This document shows, one piece after another, positions 6,917 through 14,735 of a stretch of DNA of 48,849 nt. Positions within the stretch are counted from its first letter, which is position 1. Every line of letters begins with the position of its first letter. The stretch comes from a virus. The position numbers and the translations under genes were made by a program. The stretch is from positions 1 through 48,849 of IMG/VR virus record IMGVR_UViG_3300005578_000006; one strand, 5' to 3'. The notes beneath the pieces were generated by a model that did no database searches, was not told the DNA's origin, and was given only the letters and a program-made list of their open reading frames with translations.

Positions 6917-8179
6917 GTGGCGTTCCCGAATAGTGTGCACGTTAGGTCAGTGCACGCACAGTACTACAAGGGAAATGGGTCCCCCGAGACTGGCACGATC
7001 ACCTTCCGTGTGCCCTTCGCCATCCGGGATGAGGCGGGGCACGTGCTGTTCGGTCCGTCGACATTGCCTCCACTGACGCTGGACGTCAACGGTGCTGGCT
7101 CGATCAGCGTACCGACCTGCGACAACCCGACCAGTCTCCCGCAGGGGTGGTACTACGAGGTCGAGTTCAATCTGTCGGAGCGCAGCGAGCGCGTTCTGAT
7201 CCTCGTGCCGGATGCGGGGCAGCCCGCGGCGGTGGAACTAGCGGATCTCGCTCCCGCGAGTCTTGCACAGCAGGTCAGTCAGTCGGACACAACGCCGGAT
7301 GCGACGACACTGATCAAGGGCAAGCTGAAGCTAGCCGGTGACTTGGGAGGTAGCGCGGATGTTCCCACGACGCCAGCGGCGAATGCTGCGGCTGCCGCGG
7401 CACAGACGGCTGCCGGTAACGCCGCCACGGCTGCTGCTGCAGCGCAGAGTACGGCTGACGCCGCGATCCCGAAGAGTGTCGTTACCACCAAGGGAGACCT
7501 TCTCCTGGCTAGTGGGGCTGGGAGTGTTGCACGTCTCGGTGTCGGTAGCGACACTCAGGTCCTTACTGCGGACCACACCGCCACGAATGGCATCAAGTGG
7601 GCGACACCTGCGGCCGGTGGAAGCACCAGACAGACGAACGTCCCGGAGCCCGGGTACTACGGACTGAAGGGGTATACCGGCGATCCGCAGTGGATGCAGA
7701 ACGTCCAGAGCGTGTTCTCGAACACGACGTGGTATGCTGCCGTCCCTGTGCAACCGGGAGACGTGATCACCAACCTGTGGGTAGCGAATGCCGCTGTGGG
7801 GACGTACGATGGTACGTCGGTGGGTAACGCACTCGGCCTGTACAACCTTGCGGGCGTGCAACAGGGCGCGACTGCTGACACGCCGTCACTGTGGACTACC
7901 ATCGGTTGGCGTGGCGCAGCGATGGCCGGTGCGTTTACGTACACCGTTGGCGCGAACGAGTTCTACGTCTACGTGATGGGTCTGATGCGTGGCATCTCCA
8001 GCGGTGCGTTGACGTTCCCGCCGGGATGTACGGATGCCCACGCACCGTTCTCCGCTCTAGGGCCGACGCAGACTAAGGCACGTGCAGGGTACGGTTCCGG
8101 TTCTGCACTTCCGGGTAGCTTCGATCCGACGGCGTACGGGACGAAGTCCGGCTTCATGTTCCTGGCGGGGGTGAGCTGA
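6917..8179 (+). CDS. Fibre-like structural protein (420 aa)
   Basis: GTG start behind GGGAGGAGG. Residues 1-115 look like a beta-rich attachment domain. About 150-185 is an Ala-rich helical run with coiled-coil character. About 190-235 is a typical phage-fibre segment (TTKGDLLLASGAGSVARL). The C-terminal ~170 residues are a beta-rich, aromatic-rich head likely to bind a surface ligand. It lies in the head module between portal and protease, an unusual place for a tail fibre, so it may instead be a head fibre or collar whisker. It overlaps the next gene by TGATG. Confidence 0.65.
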   Translation: MAFPNSVHVRSVHAQYYKGNGSPETGTITFRVPFAIRDEAGHVLFGPSTLPPLTLDVNGAGSISVPTCDNPTSLPQGWYYEVEFNLSERSERVLILVPDAGQPAAVELADLAPASLAQQVSQSDTTPDATTLIKGKLKLAGDLGGSADVPTTPAANAAAAAAQTAAGNAATAAAAAQSTADAAIPKSVVTTKGDLLLASGAGSVARLGVGSDTQVLTADHTATNGIKWATPAAGGSTRQTNVPEPGYYGLKGYTGDPQWMQNVQSVFSNTTWYAAVPVQPGDVITNLWVANAAVGTYDGTSVGNALGLYNLAGVQQGATADTPSLWTTIGWRGAAMAGAFTYTVGANEFYVYVMGLMRGISSGALTFPPGCTDAHAPFSALGPTQTKARAGYGSGSALPGSFDPTAYGTKSGFMFLAGVS

Positions 8180-9222
8180 TGTCCGCAAAGACCGGGTTCT
8201 ACGCGACACATCACCACCCACTCGGTACGGGTGGTCTCTGGAAGCACAACGGACTCCAGTTGCCGGCGTACATCCAGAACGTGGCTAAGGGCATCATGGA
8301 GTCCGGCAAGGACAAGACGACCGCCATCGAGATGGCGATTGGTACGGTTCGGCGCTGGGCGCGCGGTGGAGGGAACGTCACCCCTGAGGTACGTGCGGCG
8401 TCTGCTGCTGCGATCGCGGAATGGGATGCACTGGTTGCTGCGTTCTCGAACGTGCGAGATGCCGACGTGTTCGAGTTCGTCCGGACAGTTCGGACTGCTG
8501 CGGGTGTTGCGAAGTACCACCTGCCGATCGGGTCGCCGATCATTGCGAAGCCGTACGTGCCACGTCCACGTCAGTCCGGTGCACGGACCGTACCGGGACC
8601 GCGGAGTAACGGTGGTGAGCACGGCTACAAGGGAGCACAGAGTAGCGGTCGTCGGAACCACAATTGGCCAAGTGGTGGTGGCGGACTCGGTGGTCTGGGT
8701 GGGCTTGGGCAACAGCAGCAGAAGGGCAACACCGCTCAGACGAACTACCTGCACGTCTCTGCGAAGAAGCCGGCGGGTGGAGCTGGTGGTGGCAAGGCGA
8801 AGGGCAAGGGTTCAGCTGCGAAGAAGAAGGACCCGAACGCAGCGATCCTTGCCGCACAGAAGAAGCTGCAAGCCGCACGGACCGCCGCTGCTCGCAAGTT
8901 GGCCCTACAGCAACTTGCTGACGCGCGAAAGGCCGCCGCTCGGGAGAAGTTGCTGGAGCAGGCGGCGGAGAAGGTTCGTGCGCAACAGCTGGTGACGTAC
9001 CAGAACTCCAACGCCTACACCGGCGTCGGTGGTATCTCCATTGAGGTACAGCGCCAGCTGAATGGGATGGACACCGCCCAACAGAAACTTCAGGCCGGAG
9101 ACCTTGAGGGAGCCGCACAGGCAGCGGACACGCTCCTCTCTGGTGCCGGACTGGATGCTAAGCAGCGCGTGATCTGGCAGTTCATTGCAGACCAGCTGCG
9201 CAGGTTGAACGCGATTCACTGA
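8179..9222 (+). CDS. Head morphogenesis-region protein (347 aa)
   Basis: Residues ~14-90 carry a well-formed conserved block (GLWKHNGLQLPAYIQN, TTAIEMAIGTVRRWARG, VTPEVRAASAAAIAEW). This block is widespread in actinophages next to capsid genes and is also found appended to capsid or Mu-F-like proteins. About 125-200 is Gly/Lys-rich and disordered, and about 215-280 is a long Ala/Lys/Gln helix. The role is probably internal head protein or morphogenesis. No catalytic motif is evident. Confidence 0.6.
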   Translation: MSAKTGFYATHHHPLGTGGLWKHNGLQLPAYIQNVAKGIMESGKDKTTAIEMAIGTVRRWARGGGNVTPEVRAASAAAIAEWDALVAAFSNVRDADVFEFVRTVRTAAGVAKYHLPIGSPIIAKPYVPRPRQSGARTVPGPRSNGGEHGYKGAQSSGRRNHNWPSGGGGLGGLGGLGQQQQKGNTAQTNYLHVSAKKPAGGAGGGKAKGKGSAAKKKDPNAAILAAQKKLQAARTAAARKLALQQLADARKAAAREKLLEQAAEKVRAQQLVTYQNSNAYTGVGGISIEVQRQLNGMDTAQQKLQAGDLEGAAQAADTLLSGAGLDAKQRVIWQFIADQLRRLNAIH

Positions 9223-9235
9223 GGAGGTGCAAGAC

Positions 9236-10231
9236 ATGACGACTGCAGTGCTGACGCCGAAGAACGTCGGCTCGACCCAGCAGCTGTCCGGGACGGTGTT
9301 CCGGAAGCAGGTGCTGCCCAAGGGCACGATCACCTACAAGGGTCGAACCGTGAAGTTCGACGACACGTATCTGGACGGCCTGGTGGACTCCTTCCAGAAG
9401 GGCGCGTTCGACCAGGTGGCGTTCCAGCTCGCCGACAAGGACAACGCTCACACGAACGACCCGGAGCGCACTCGCGGTGAGGTCATCGGTCTGGAGAAGA
9501 CCGGTGATGGCCTGGACATGATCGTCAAGCTGAGCAACGAGGGTGCTGCGCTGATCAGCAGGAACCCCAAGCTCGGTGTGAGCGCCCGCATCTTCAACGG
9601 GCTCGAGCGTTCCGACGGTGCCACCTTCCCCTGTGCGATCCAGCACGTTCTGGGGACACTGGACCCGGTGGTGGTCGGACTGAAGCCGTGGGAGTCGATC
9701 GAGCTCTCCGGCCAGGTCGAGGAGACGTGGGACTTCTCGTCGCAGGCGTACCCCGAGCCGGCACCCGTCGAGGAGACGGACGAGGAGGACGAAACCGAGG
9801 ACGAGACGGTCGACGAGCAGCAGCTCGCGCTGACCGCACTCGCTCGCACTCAGGCTGAGAGGGAGGTGTTGGACTTGTCGACGCAGCAGAGGCAGCGGGA
9901 GCTCTCGGAGCTGACCGCGCAGGCAGCTCGGATTCGGGCGCTGGAGTTGGAGTTGTCGCGCTCCCGCTTCGACAACGAAGCGGCGCAGCTGGTTGGCCGA
10001 GGCGTGCCACCGGTGCTGATCGAACTGGCTCGACCGATCCTCGAGCTGCCCGAGTCGAACGTGATCGAGCTCGCCAATGGGTCCAGCGTCGACCCGGCCG
10101 GCGTGATCCGACAGATCCTCAAGCAGTGCGAGGGGACGATCGAGCTGTCCATGGAGCGCGGTCACAGCATCGACGTCGACGACACGGAGAAGGCGCGTGA
10201 GGATGCACTCCTCGCCGCCTGGAAGATCTGA
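9236..10231 (+). CDS. Prohead protease-scaffold fusion
   Basis: 331 residues from ATG behind GAGGAGG. The N-terminal ~175 residues resemble herpes/Mu-I type prohead proteases. A His occurs in DNAHTNDPERTRG, a Ser in PKLGVSARI (likely nucleophile) and a second His in IQHVLGTLDPVV, which gives a His-Ser-His set. After an acidic stretch (about 180-200, EETDEEDETEDE) comes a coiled coil (about 205-255) and a C-terminal tail, as expected for a scaffold. It should shape the prohead and then cleave itself and capsid protein. Gene order protease, decoration, capsid agrees. Confidence 0.78.
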   Translation: MTTAVLTPKNVGSTQQLSGTVFRKQVLPKGTITYKGRTVKFDDTYLDGLVDSFQKGAFDQVAFQLADKDNAHTNDPERTRGEVIGLEKTGDGLDMIVKLSNEGAALISRNPKLGVSARIFNGLERSDGATFPCAIQHVLGTLDPVVVGLKPWESIELSGQVEETWDFSSQAYPEPAPVEETDEEDETEDETVDEQQLALTALARTQAEREVLDLSTQQRQRELSELTAQAARIRALELELSRSRFDNEAAQLVGRGVPPVLIELARPILELPESNVIELANGSSVDPAGVIRQILKQCEGTIELSMERGHSIDVDDTEKAREDALLAAWKI

Positions 10232-10245
10232 GGGAGGTGTAGAAC

Positions 10246-10692
10246 ATGGCAAACGCTGTTCCTGCCTACGAGAGTGGGCCGATCACCTACCAGGTCAACC
10301 AGGCGGTTGTTGGTGGTCAGATCGTTCAGCTGGACACCGGTGGTATGGTCAAGCCCGCGGTGGCGAACTCCGTCATCGCATTGGGCGTCGCGACCAAGGA
10401 CGCCATCCCGACCGGCACGAACCAGAACCCGACGGTCGTCGGCGTGCCGCAGTCCATCAACCTGTCGCCCATCTCTGCGTACACGGCCGTGGCGATGACG
10501 GGTGTGTGGCGTCTGACGAACGGTGGTGGTGGCGCACTGGCTCTGGGTGACCTGGTCGTGTGCGCGGCATCCGGTGCAGTCCAGAAGTACACGGCCGGCA
10601 CCAGCACGTTCGACCAGATCATCGGCAAGTGCGTCGACCCCGCTGGCATCGCAGCCGGTCAGGTCGGGCTCATCCTGATCGACACCGTCTGA
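10246..10692 (+). CDS. Capsid decoration protein (DUF2190-like)
   Basis: 148 residues, GGGAGGTGTAGAAC before the ATG. Features of DUF2190 decoration proteins are visible: an early beta stretch (GQIVQLDTGGMVKPA), an IALGVATKDA strand, and late GDLVVCAASGAVQKY and QVGLILI. Such proteins cap the capsid lattice and stabilise filled heads. It sits directly before the capsid gene with an almost identical SD region, suggesting similarly high expression. Confidence 0.75.
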   Translation: MANAVPAYESGPITYQVNQAVVGGQIVQLDTGGMVKPAVANSVIALGVATKDAIPTGTNQNPTVVGVPQSINLSPISAYTAVAMTGVWRLTNGGGGALALGDLVVCAASGAVQKYTAGTSTFDQIIGKCVDPAGIAAGQVGLILIDTV

Positions 10693-10712
10693 GAAAGAGG
10701 GAGGTGTAGAAC

Positions 10713-11633
10713 ATGGCACTCGTGCCAATCATCGGCTCGTCCGATGGTGTGCGGATCACAGTCAACGACATGGTGAAGTCGCCCAAGATCATCCCCAGGC
10801 GTATCCTGGACTTGATGGCGAACAACTTCCTCGCTGACGCGATCCTGCGGGACGCCGGTCAGAACGACGCCGGTGTCGCGTACTTCTTCCAGTCGCAGCC
10901 ACTGTTCGCGGACTACAACTCGACCATCCGAGAGGAGTGGGGCGAGTACCAGATCGTCACCACCTCCGACGGTACGCCGACGATCGCGACCTCGCTCGAC
11001 CGCGGCCTGTCGATCAAGGTGTCCGACGAGATGCGTCGCCGGAATCAGGTCGACCGCGTCAACATCCAGCTGACGCAGGTCAAGAACAGCCTGACACGAG
11101 ACTGGGACCTCGCGTTCCAGGCCTCGATCATCGGCTCGGTGGCCACAGTGGTGGACGTGTCCGGTACCCGTCCGTGGGACGGCACCGGTACCACGCCGAC
11201 GATCCGCAAGGACATCCTGACCGCCAAGAAGGCGGTTCAGACCGCGTTGTCGTCGGCGCAGACGAACAACTACTTCGGCTTCATGCCGGACACCATCGTG
11301 ATGAGCCCACTCGGGCAGTACGACATCACGACGGATGCGACGTTCAACACCGTCTACCAGGGCAACAACTCGAACGAGAACCTGCTGTACACCGGCAAGC
11401 TGCCGACGCAGATCCTCGATCTGGACCCGCTGGTGTCGCTCACGTGGCCGGACAACTACGTCCTGGTCTGCGAACGGAAGACCATCGGGTTCATCTCGGA
11501 CGAGGTGTCGCTGCGGTCGACGCCACTGTACCGGGACGAGGTGCACAAGACCTGGCGGGCGGATGTCAACCGACAGTCCCTGATGGGCATCGACCAGCCC
11601 CTGGCCGGCGCCCTCATCAAGATCCACACGTGA
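10713..11633 (+). CDS. Major capsid protein
   Basis: 306 residues, HK97-type by size and position. The N-arm (about 1-60) leads to a helix-rich P-domain (DQGLSIKVSDEMRRRN-like region) and ends with a compact beta strand. A characteristic capsid stretch is YFGFMPDTIVMSPLGQYDI, and the E-loop region near ADYNSTIREEWGEY is plausible. It lacks a long N-terminal delta domain, in keeping with the separate scaffold fused to the protease. Its SD (GGGAGGTGTAGAAC) repeats that of the decoration gene. Confidence 0.88.
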   Translation: MALVPIIGSSDGVRITVNDMVKSPKIIPRRILDLMANNFLADAILRDAGQNDAGVAYFFQSQPLFADYNSTIREEWGEYQIVTTSDGTPTIATSLDRGLSIKVSDEMRRRNQVDRVNIQLTQVKNSLTRDWDLAFQASIIGSVATVVDVSGTRPWDGTGTTPTIRKDILTAKKAVQTALSSAQTNNYFGFMPDTIVMSPLGQYDITTDATFNTVYQGNNSNENLLYTGKLPTQILDLDPLVSLTWPDNYVLVCERKTIGFISDEVSLRSTPLYRDEVHKTWRADVNRQSLMGIDQPLAGALIKIHT

Positions 11634-11646
11634 TCGGAGGTGTGAA

Positions 11647-11919
11647 GTGACCGCACGCAACTACGTGGTGACGGGTTCTCAGTTCATCGTCGCGAACGGC
11701 AAGAACGGCTACGACTCGTACCGTCAGGGTGACACCATCACCGGTCTGGACCTGCCGGACAGCTCCCACGAGGATCACACCTCGCGTGGCCTGCTGCAGG
11801 AGGTCTCCAACAAGAAGGAGGCCGCGGAGGTGTCCGAGCAGGTGAGCTCGAACACGCCGCCGGCACAGGTGAACCCGGTGGAGCAGAAGACCGACACGCC
11901 GCCGTCGGACAAGAAGTAG
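11647..11919 (+). CDS. Small head-region protein (90 aa)
   Basis: GTG start behind GGAGGTGTGAA. The first ~45 residues look like a small beta barrel (YVVTGSQFIVANGKNGYD). The rest is a charged, Pro/Lys-rich tail. Comparable proteins lie between capsid and connector genes in actinophages and are thought to be head-completion or minor capsid parts. The family is not certain. Confidence 0.65.
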   Translation: MTARNYVVTGSQFIVANGKNGYDSYRQGDTITGLDLPDSSHEDHTSRGLLQEVSNKKEAAEVSEQVSSNTPPAQVNPVEQKTDTPPSDKK

Positions 11920-11929
11920 GGAGGTAGCC

Positions 11930-12379
11930 GTGCCGTACACGACTCTGCAGGCCGTCCGTGACGTGATCGCAGGACAAGAAGACGTCATGGACGGCACGGC
12001 TGCTTCACTGTCGGACACCATCATGAGCGAGAAGATCGCTGCCGCACAGGCGCAGGTTGATGAGGCACTACGTGGCAACTACACGGTGCCGTTCACGGAT
12101 GGTGATGTGCCGGAGTCGATCCAGGACATCACCACAGCGATTGCCGCCTACCTGTGCGATCTGTCGTACCGACAGAACAAGGCCTACACGACGTCGCAGA
12201 CGCCGGTGCTGTTAGGGTACCAGCGTGCTGTGAGTAGGCTGCAGGCGCTGTCTTCCGGAACGTCCTGGCTCGACGGCAAGTACAGCGAGGGCGGTACGCA
12301 CGACGACGACGTGGCGGTGGTCAACCAGTATCCGCAACCCATGTTCCAGGCCTGCAACTTCGGCGTGTGGTGGTTCTGA
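11930..12379 (+). CDS. Head-tail adaptor (DUF1320/gp36-like)
   Basis: 149 residues from GTG behind GGGAGGTAGCC. The start (YTTLQAVRDVIAGQED), the helix SDTIMSEKIAAAQAQVDEAL and the IQDITTAIAAYLCDLSYRQNKA helix match the DUF1320/Mu gp36 adaptor family. This forms the first ring under the portal. Its stop overlaps the next ATG. Confidence 0.75.
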   Translation: MPYTTLQAVRDVIAGQEDVMDGTAASLSDTIMSEKIAAAQAQVDEALRGNYTVPFTDGDVPESIQDITTAIAAYLCDLSYRQNKAYTTSQTPVLLGYQRAVSRLQALSSGTSWLDGKYSEGGTHDDDVAVVNQYPQPMFQACNFGVWWF

Positions 12380-12813
12380 TGGCCCGGAAGACGTTCGCTG
12401 AAGGCGTGCAGGAACTCCACGACCTCGTGGGTCATGGCACGGTGCGTGGTCGGGTCGAGTTCAACCAGATCCACGCACACTTCCAGCACGAACGGGGAGA
12501 CCTTCACCACCCACACGGTGGCCAGCCTGGATATCTCCGCTCCGCACTGATGTCGACCTATGAACGTGGTCTCCGCCACATCGGTGGAGAGCTGTTGGAG
12601 GTCGGACCGGTAGAGCCGATGAAGGACTTCGTCGACAACCTGATGGATGTGTCACAGGGTCTTGCACCTCACGAGGACGGGATCCTAGACCACTCCGCAG
12701 CCGGCGAGGTCGTTGACGATGGTGCGAAGGTGTACTCGTCCGGACCGGCAGTGCACAGGGTGAGTGAGTCGACCCTCAACCGCATCAACGACGTGAGAGG
12801 AGGGTTCGAGTGA
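12379..12813 (+). CDS. Probable neck/head-tail stopper protein
   Basis: 144 residues overlapping the adaptor stop (TGATG). It is His-rich in the first third (HAHFQHERGDLHHPHGG), with a helix around YLRSALMSTYERGL and a beta-rich C-terminus. Size and place between adaptor and tail terminator suggest the HK97 gp10-type neck protein. The sequence itself is too divergent to name firmly. Confidence 0.55.
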   Translation: MARKTFAEGVQELHDLVGHGTVRGRVEFNQIHAHFQHERGDLHHPHGGQPGYLRSALMSTYERGLRHIGGELLEVGPVEPMKDFVDNLMDVSQGLAPHEDGILDHSAAGEVVDDGAKVYSSGPAVHRVSESTLNRINDVRGGFE

Positions 12814-13199
12814 TCCAGACGCAAGACGTGGTCGACTGGCTCAACGGCTTGGATCCGACGCTCAAGGCGATCGTCGGTCCGTACGTACCCGACATGCCGG
12901 ATGCGATCACATCCGTGATGTTGGTGGACGGTCCGGGGCTACAGCTAGAGGGTTCGACCGATGCCGTTGCGTACCAAGTTCGGTGTCGAGGTAACCAGCG
13001 GAACCCACAGGATGCCGAATCCCGAGCGTGGAGGGTCGATCAGTTGATCATCGACGCGGACAAGCCGGCACTGATCGGTGGGAACAAGCTCGTCGACCTC
13101 TACCGGCTGGGAGGCAACCCCGCACCTGTGCAAAACGACCTGGACGGTGAACGCATCAACTTCACGTGCACTTACGTGTTTGAAGTTGGCCGGTCGTAA
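12810..13199 (+). CDS. Tail terminator (minor capsid protein type)
   Basis: 129 residues, GTGA overlap with the upstream stop and SD GAGAGGAGGG. It has the alpha/beta plan of tail terminators: DVVDWLNGL helix, then VMLVDGPGLQLEGS, a YQVRCRGNQRNPQDAESRA segment close to phage minor-capsid/terminator proteins, and a final strand (FTCTYVFEVGR). It should cap the tail tube and join it to the neck. A CACCTGTGC motif lies near the 3' end, followed by promoter box 13205. Confidence 0.72.
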   Translation: MIQTQDVVDWLNGLDPTLKAIVGPYVPDMPDAITSVMLVDGPGLQLEGSTDAVAYQVRCRGNQRNPQDAESRAWRVDQLIIDADKPALIGGNKLVDLYRLGGNPAPVQNDLDGERINFTCTYVFEVGRS

Positions 13200-13204
13200 A
13201 TGTG

Positions 13205-13233
13205 TTGCCCGTGTACCGATCCGTCCGTATACG
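13205..13233 (+). promoter_or_regulatory. Family A promoter before the tail genes
   Basis: TTGCCC, exactly 17 bases containing ACCGATCC, then TATACG-ACGAAT. The predicted transcript starts near 13240, directly before the GGAG of the 76-aa gene. It fills a 55-base gap in an otherwise tightly packed gene run, which argues for a true late promoter boosting tail-tube production. Confidence 0.72.
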
Positions 13234-13254
13234 ACGAATAAACCGGAGACAGCT

Positions 13255-13485
13255 GTGGCTGATGATCAGGTAGTCAACGACCCTCCGAAGGAGGGTGTGC
13301 AGAAAGCGGAAGAGCCCGGTCTCTTCCTCGTGTCGGTCGAGTGGCCGACAGGGTGTGTGACAGGCTGTGACGACTACCCGGAGATCACAGCCGAGGGTAC
13401 GAGGATGACTTTGGAGCAGAAGGACGCTGCCGTGCTCATGTCGCAGCAGATTCCGGGGCTTCAACTGAACGTCACGGAGGTGTGA
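13255..13485 (+). CDS. Small protein before the tail tube (76 aa)
   Basis: GTG start with CCGGAG at about -12, first gene after the family A promoter. It begins acidic (ADDQVVNDPPKEGV), then PGLFLVSVEWPTGCVTGCDDYPEI with a Cys pair, and ends MSQQIPGLQLNVTEV. No family is recognised. Its placement before the tube gene suggests a tail assembly or connector accessory. Confidence 0.6.
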   Translation: MADDQVVNDPPKEGVQKAEEPGLFLVSVEWPTGCVTGCDDYPEITAEGTRMTLEQKDAAVLMSQQIPGLQLNVTEV

Positions 13486-13486
13486 T

Positions 13487-14083
13487 ATGGCCAACGAGCA
13501 GCCCGCGTACACCGCGAGCAACGTCCTGGTGGGTCAGGCGGCGATGTACCTGCAGTTGTACAACCCGAGCGTTCCGGCCACTCTTCCGGCGGACACCGTC
13601 GCACTGAACACTGCCTGGGGAGGGTCCTGGGTTCCGGTCGGCGCTTCCGACGACGGCGTGACGCTGAACTTCCAGCGAAACACCAACAACATCCTCATCG
13701 AGGAGCAGCAGACGCCGGTGCTGGTCCTGTCGGAGAGCACGGACGTGAGTGTCGGCGTCACGCTGGCGGAGGACACCCTCACGTCGATGATGAACGCGAT
13801 GGGCGGTGGCACGATCACCGTCACGCCCGCTGCCTCCGGTGTTCCGGGCATCGCCGTGCTGCAGCTCGCCGACGACCTGGTGCAGTACGCCGTCGGGTTC
13901 GAGGGCAAGAACCAGTACGGTTTCTGGCGTCGGTGCTTGTTCCAGCCGTGCGTGAGCACCGGCAAGATCGCTGCCAAGTTCCGCCGGGCGAAGGACAAGC
14001 GCATGTACCAGACCGAGTTCCCCTACACGGGTGCGGTCTCGAGCATCGTCATCCGCGAGATGAACGCCGTGGCACTGCCGTAA
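13487..14083 (+). CDS. Major tail tube protein
   Basis: 198 residues, CGGAGGTGTGAT before the ATG. Typical actinophage tube protein traits are an early WVPVGASDDGVTLNFQ strand pair, ESTDVSVGVTLAED, and the later YAVGFEGKNQYGFWRR and RRAKDKRMYQTEFPYT stretches. Subunits stack to form the tube around the tape measure. The preceding dedicated promoter fits high expression. Confidence 0.85.
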   Translation: MANEQPAYTASNVLVGQAAMYLQLYNPSVPATLPADTVALNTAWGGSWVPVGASDDGVTLNFQRNTNNILIEEQQTPVLVLSESTDVSVGVTLAEDTLTSMMNAMGGGTITVTPAASGVPGIAVLQLADDLVQYAVGFEGKNQYGFWRRCLFQPCVSTGKIAAKFRRAKDKRMYQTEFPYTGAVSSIVIREMNAVALP

Positions 14084-14094
14084 GGAGGCTCCAG

Positions 14095-14526
14095 ATGGGA
14101 TTCAACGCAGGAGCCGTCGTCGAGCCTCTCGACTTCGACTTCACCAAGTTCGGTGGGCCGAAGGGCACGATCAAGGAGCCGACGGCGAAGCAGCTCAAGG
14201 TGTTGTTCCGAGGGATTCAGGACACGGTCATGCCCGTCCTCGTCCCTGGGTACGACCCGAAGGTGGACACCGACAAGCCGTTGACGCAAGGAGACGTCGC
14301 ACAAGCGCTCGGCGCGGTGACCGAGGAGCTCTTCGAGTCCGTTCAGGCTGACATGACGCGATTGGTCGCCGCTGCCTGCAGCGACTTCCCGTCGGTTGAG
14401 GAACTCGAGACGCTCCCGTACCGCATCCGCGGCGCGTTCTTCGGCTGGTTCGTCGGGCAGATGATGCACCCGGAACAGTTGGCCGGCGTTACGAAGCCCT
14501 CACTGAGTCTGGTGAACGCCGGCTAG
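14095..14526 (+). CDS. Tail assembly chaperone G
   Basis: 143 residues from ATG behind AAGGAGG. It carries PLDFDFTKFGGPKGTIKEP, PTAKQLKVLFRGIQ and the C-terminal IRGAFFGWFVGQMM helix typical of gpG-type chaperones, which coat the tape measure during tail assembly. The reading frame ends in TAG, but the -1 frame stays open and encodes a typical gpT extension. Confidence 0.78.
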   Translation: MGFNAGAVVEPLDFDFTKFGGPKGTIKEPTAKQLKVLFRGIQDTVMPVLVPGYDPKVDTDKPLTQGDVAQALGAVTEELFESVQADMTRLVAAACSDFPSVEELETLPYRIRGAFFGWFVGQMMHPEQLAGVTKPSLSLVNAG

Positions 14527-14732
14527 AGTGGTACCTCGTCCGCAAGTTCATCGGGTTCTCCGTGGATGAGTGGGACGGTCTGCCCTGGTGGCAGCAGCAG
14601 ATGTACTGGAACGAGATGCTGGACTGGGAGGGTCTCCGACCGACGGAGGAGATCACGGTCAAGACGCGGGACATCGCCGAGATCGGTTTGGGGATCGCAC
14701 CCACACCTGTGCAATTCGGAGAAGCGGGGTGA
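14095..14732 (+). CDS. Tail assembly chaperone GT (programmed -1 frameshift)
   Basis: After a shift to the -1 frame upstream of the TAG at 14524-14526, translation would continue RYEALTESGERRLEWYLVRK and then IGFSVDEWDGLPWWQQQMYW, the hallmark of actinophage T extensions, ending TPVQFGEAG at 14730-14732. The -1 frame has no stop for at least 60 bases before the TAG. A CCCGGAA at 14469-14475 is one possible slip site but is not a classical heptamer. The tape measure starts three bases after the stop. Confidence 0.7.
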
Positions 14733-14735
14733 CGT

